DNA from: JBATTK01 sp049670505
Lineage (GTDB): Bacteria > Bacteroidota > Bacteroidia > Flavobacteriales > Flavobacteriaceae
NCBI GenBank assembly: GCA_049670505.1
Contig: JBATTK010000071.1
Coordinates: 1 to 5,486, forward strand
Length of the DNA: 5,486 bases
Direction of reading: 5' to 3'
In this document: positions 4,866 to 5,486 of the stretch, one piece after another
Position numbering within the stretch: the stretch's first letter is position 1
How the letters are laid out: every line of letters starts with the position of its first letter
The notes under the pieces: model-generated
Database searches by the model: none
Told to the model about the DNA's origin: nothing
The model's input: the letters and a program-made list of their open reading frames with translations, nothing else
Translations under genes and position numbers: made by a program

Positions 4866-5486
4866 ATGAAAATAAGAATTCTAGTTTTTGCAATCATGCT
4901 TCTTACATGCCCATTGGCAGAAGGGCAAGAACCTCTAAAAGCGACGCCCGCTCTAGAAATATTGAACAAATACCCCAAGGTAAGGGACTTCACCTTATCC
5001 ACTTCAGGAAATGAAGCGTATTTTACGCTTCAAAGTCCATTAGAAGAGCTTTCCGTAATCGCTTATAGCAAAAAGCGGAATAAGGTTTGGACCGAGCCCT
5101 TAATTGCCGCTTTCTCCGGGTGCTACAAGGATTTGGAACCTTTCCTTTCCCCAAATCAATTACGCCTCTATTTCGCATCCAACAGACCATTGAAAGATTC
5201 GATTACCGAAACAAAAGATTTTGATATCTGGTACGTTGAACGCAAAGACCTTAATTCCCAGTGGTCAGGAGCTAAAAACGTAGGTGCTCCGGTCAATACG
5301 GAACATAATGAGTTCTATCCGGCCCTTGCAGCGAACCATAATCTCTACTTTACCAGTGACGCCCTCGATTCCAAGGGAAAGGATGATATTTTTTTCAGCG
5401 AGTGGGCAAACAACCAATATACAACACCAATATCTTTAGGCGGCGCCATTAATACAGAAGGATTTGAATTTAATGCGTACATAGCC
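4866..5486 (+). CDS. Exported PD40/WD40-like beta-propeller protein, 3' end cut by window
   Basis: Open frame of 207 codons with no stop before the window edge. Residues 1-20 are a signal peptide (MKIR, hydrophobic core, cleavage near AEG before Gln21). Blade-like PD40 (TolB/WD40-like) repeats follow: EPFLSPNQLRLYFASNRP at 91-108 with DFDIWYVER at 118-126, then EFYPALAANHNLYFTSD at 149-165 with KDDIFFSEW at 172-180, and a third begins near residue 196. The pattern of P-x-L/F, hydrophobic LYF-x-S and D-I-W/F is typical of propellers found alone or ahead of OmpA-like domains in Bacteroidota. The missing C-terminus prevents a choice between these. The start lies 4 bases after the SGNH stop, so translational coupling is likely. 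It probably binds peptidoglycan, glycans or proteins rather than acting as an enzyme; function is not determinable here. Confidence 0.85.
   Translation, partial: MKIRILVFAIMLLTCPLAEGQEPLKATPALEILNKYPKVRDFTLSTSGNEAYFTLQSPLEELSVIAYSKKRNKVWTEPLIAAFSGCYKDLEPFLSPNQLRLYFASNRPLKDSITETKDFDIWYVERKDLNSQWSGAKNVGAPVNTEHNEFYPALAANHNLYFTSDALDSKGKDDIFFSEWANNQYTTPISLGGAINTEGFEFNAYIA

Overview
The window looks like chromosome from a Bacteroidota organism, most likely a (marine) member of Flavobacteriaceae. The reasons are A/T-rich leaders with little Shine-Dalgarno signal, several signal peptides cleaved just before Gln, a secreted S10 peptidase, a PD40 beta-propeller protein, and a small GIY-YIG gene set among palindromic repeats. 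No rRNA, tRNA, CRISPR array or classical transposase is visible. Genus cannot be decided from the sequence alone.

Layout, all genes on the + strand. (1) 119-1657 encodes an exported S10-family serine carboxypeptidase with an intact Ser/Asp/His triad. (2) 1662-2241 is a repeat-rich island. Two 86-bp direct repeats (1662-1747 and 2051-2136) closely bracket a low-GC 95-aa GIY-YIG nuclease gene (1758-2045), and a third, 3'-truncated copy lies at 2181-2239. (3) 2282-5486 is a tandem set of four genes for exported proteins: an uncharacterised protein, a Gfo/Idh/MocA oxidoreductase, an SGNH/GDSL hydrolase, and the start of a PD40/WD40-like propeller protein that runs off the window. Gaps are 67, 50 and 4 bp, so an operon is plausible. 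A role in cell-envelope or carbohydrate-derivative metabolism is inferred from the families and not shown.

The most interesting part is the island. The best-preserved repeat (2051-2136) can be drawn as a complete four-way cloverleaf: an 8-bp closing stem and three hairpins that abut with no unpaired junction bases. The left hairpin has a compensatory base-pair change between copies, which supports a real selected fold. A gene for a small SLX1/UvrC-type GIY-YIG nuclease sits exactly between two copies. Many GIY-YIG enzymes act on branched DNA, so the repeat may be the substrate of its own encoded nuclease. That would make a roughly 475-bp nuclease-plus-palindrome unit, analogous in logic to REP/RAYT systems. 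The architecture is seen directly; the mechanism and mobility are inference.
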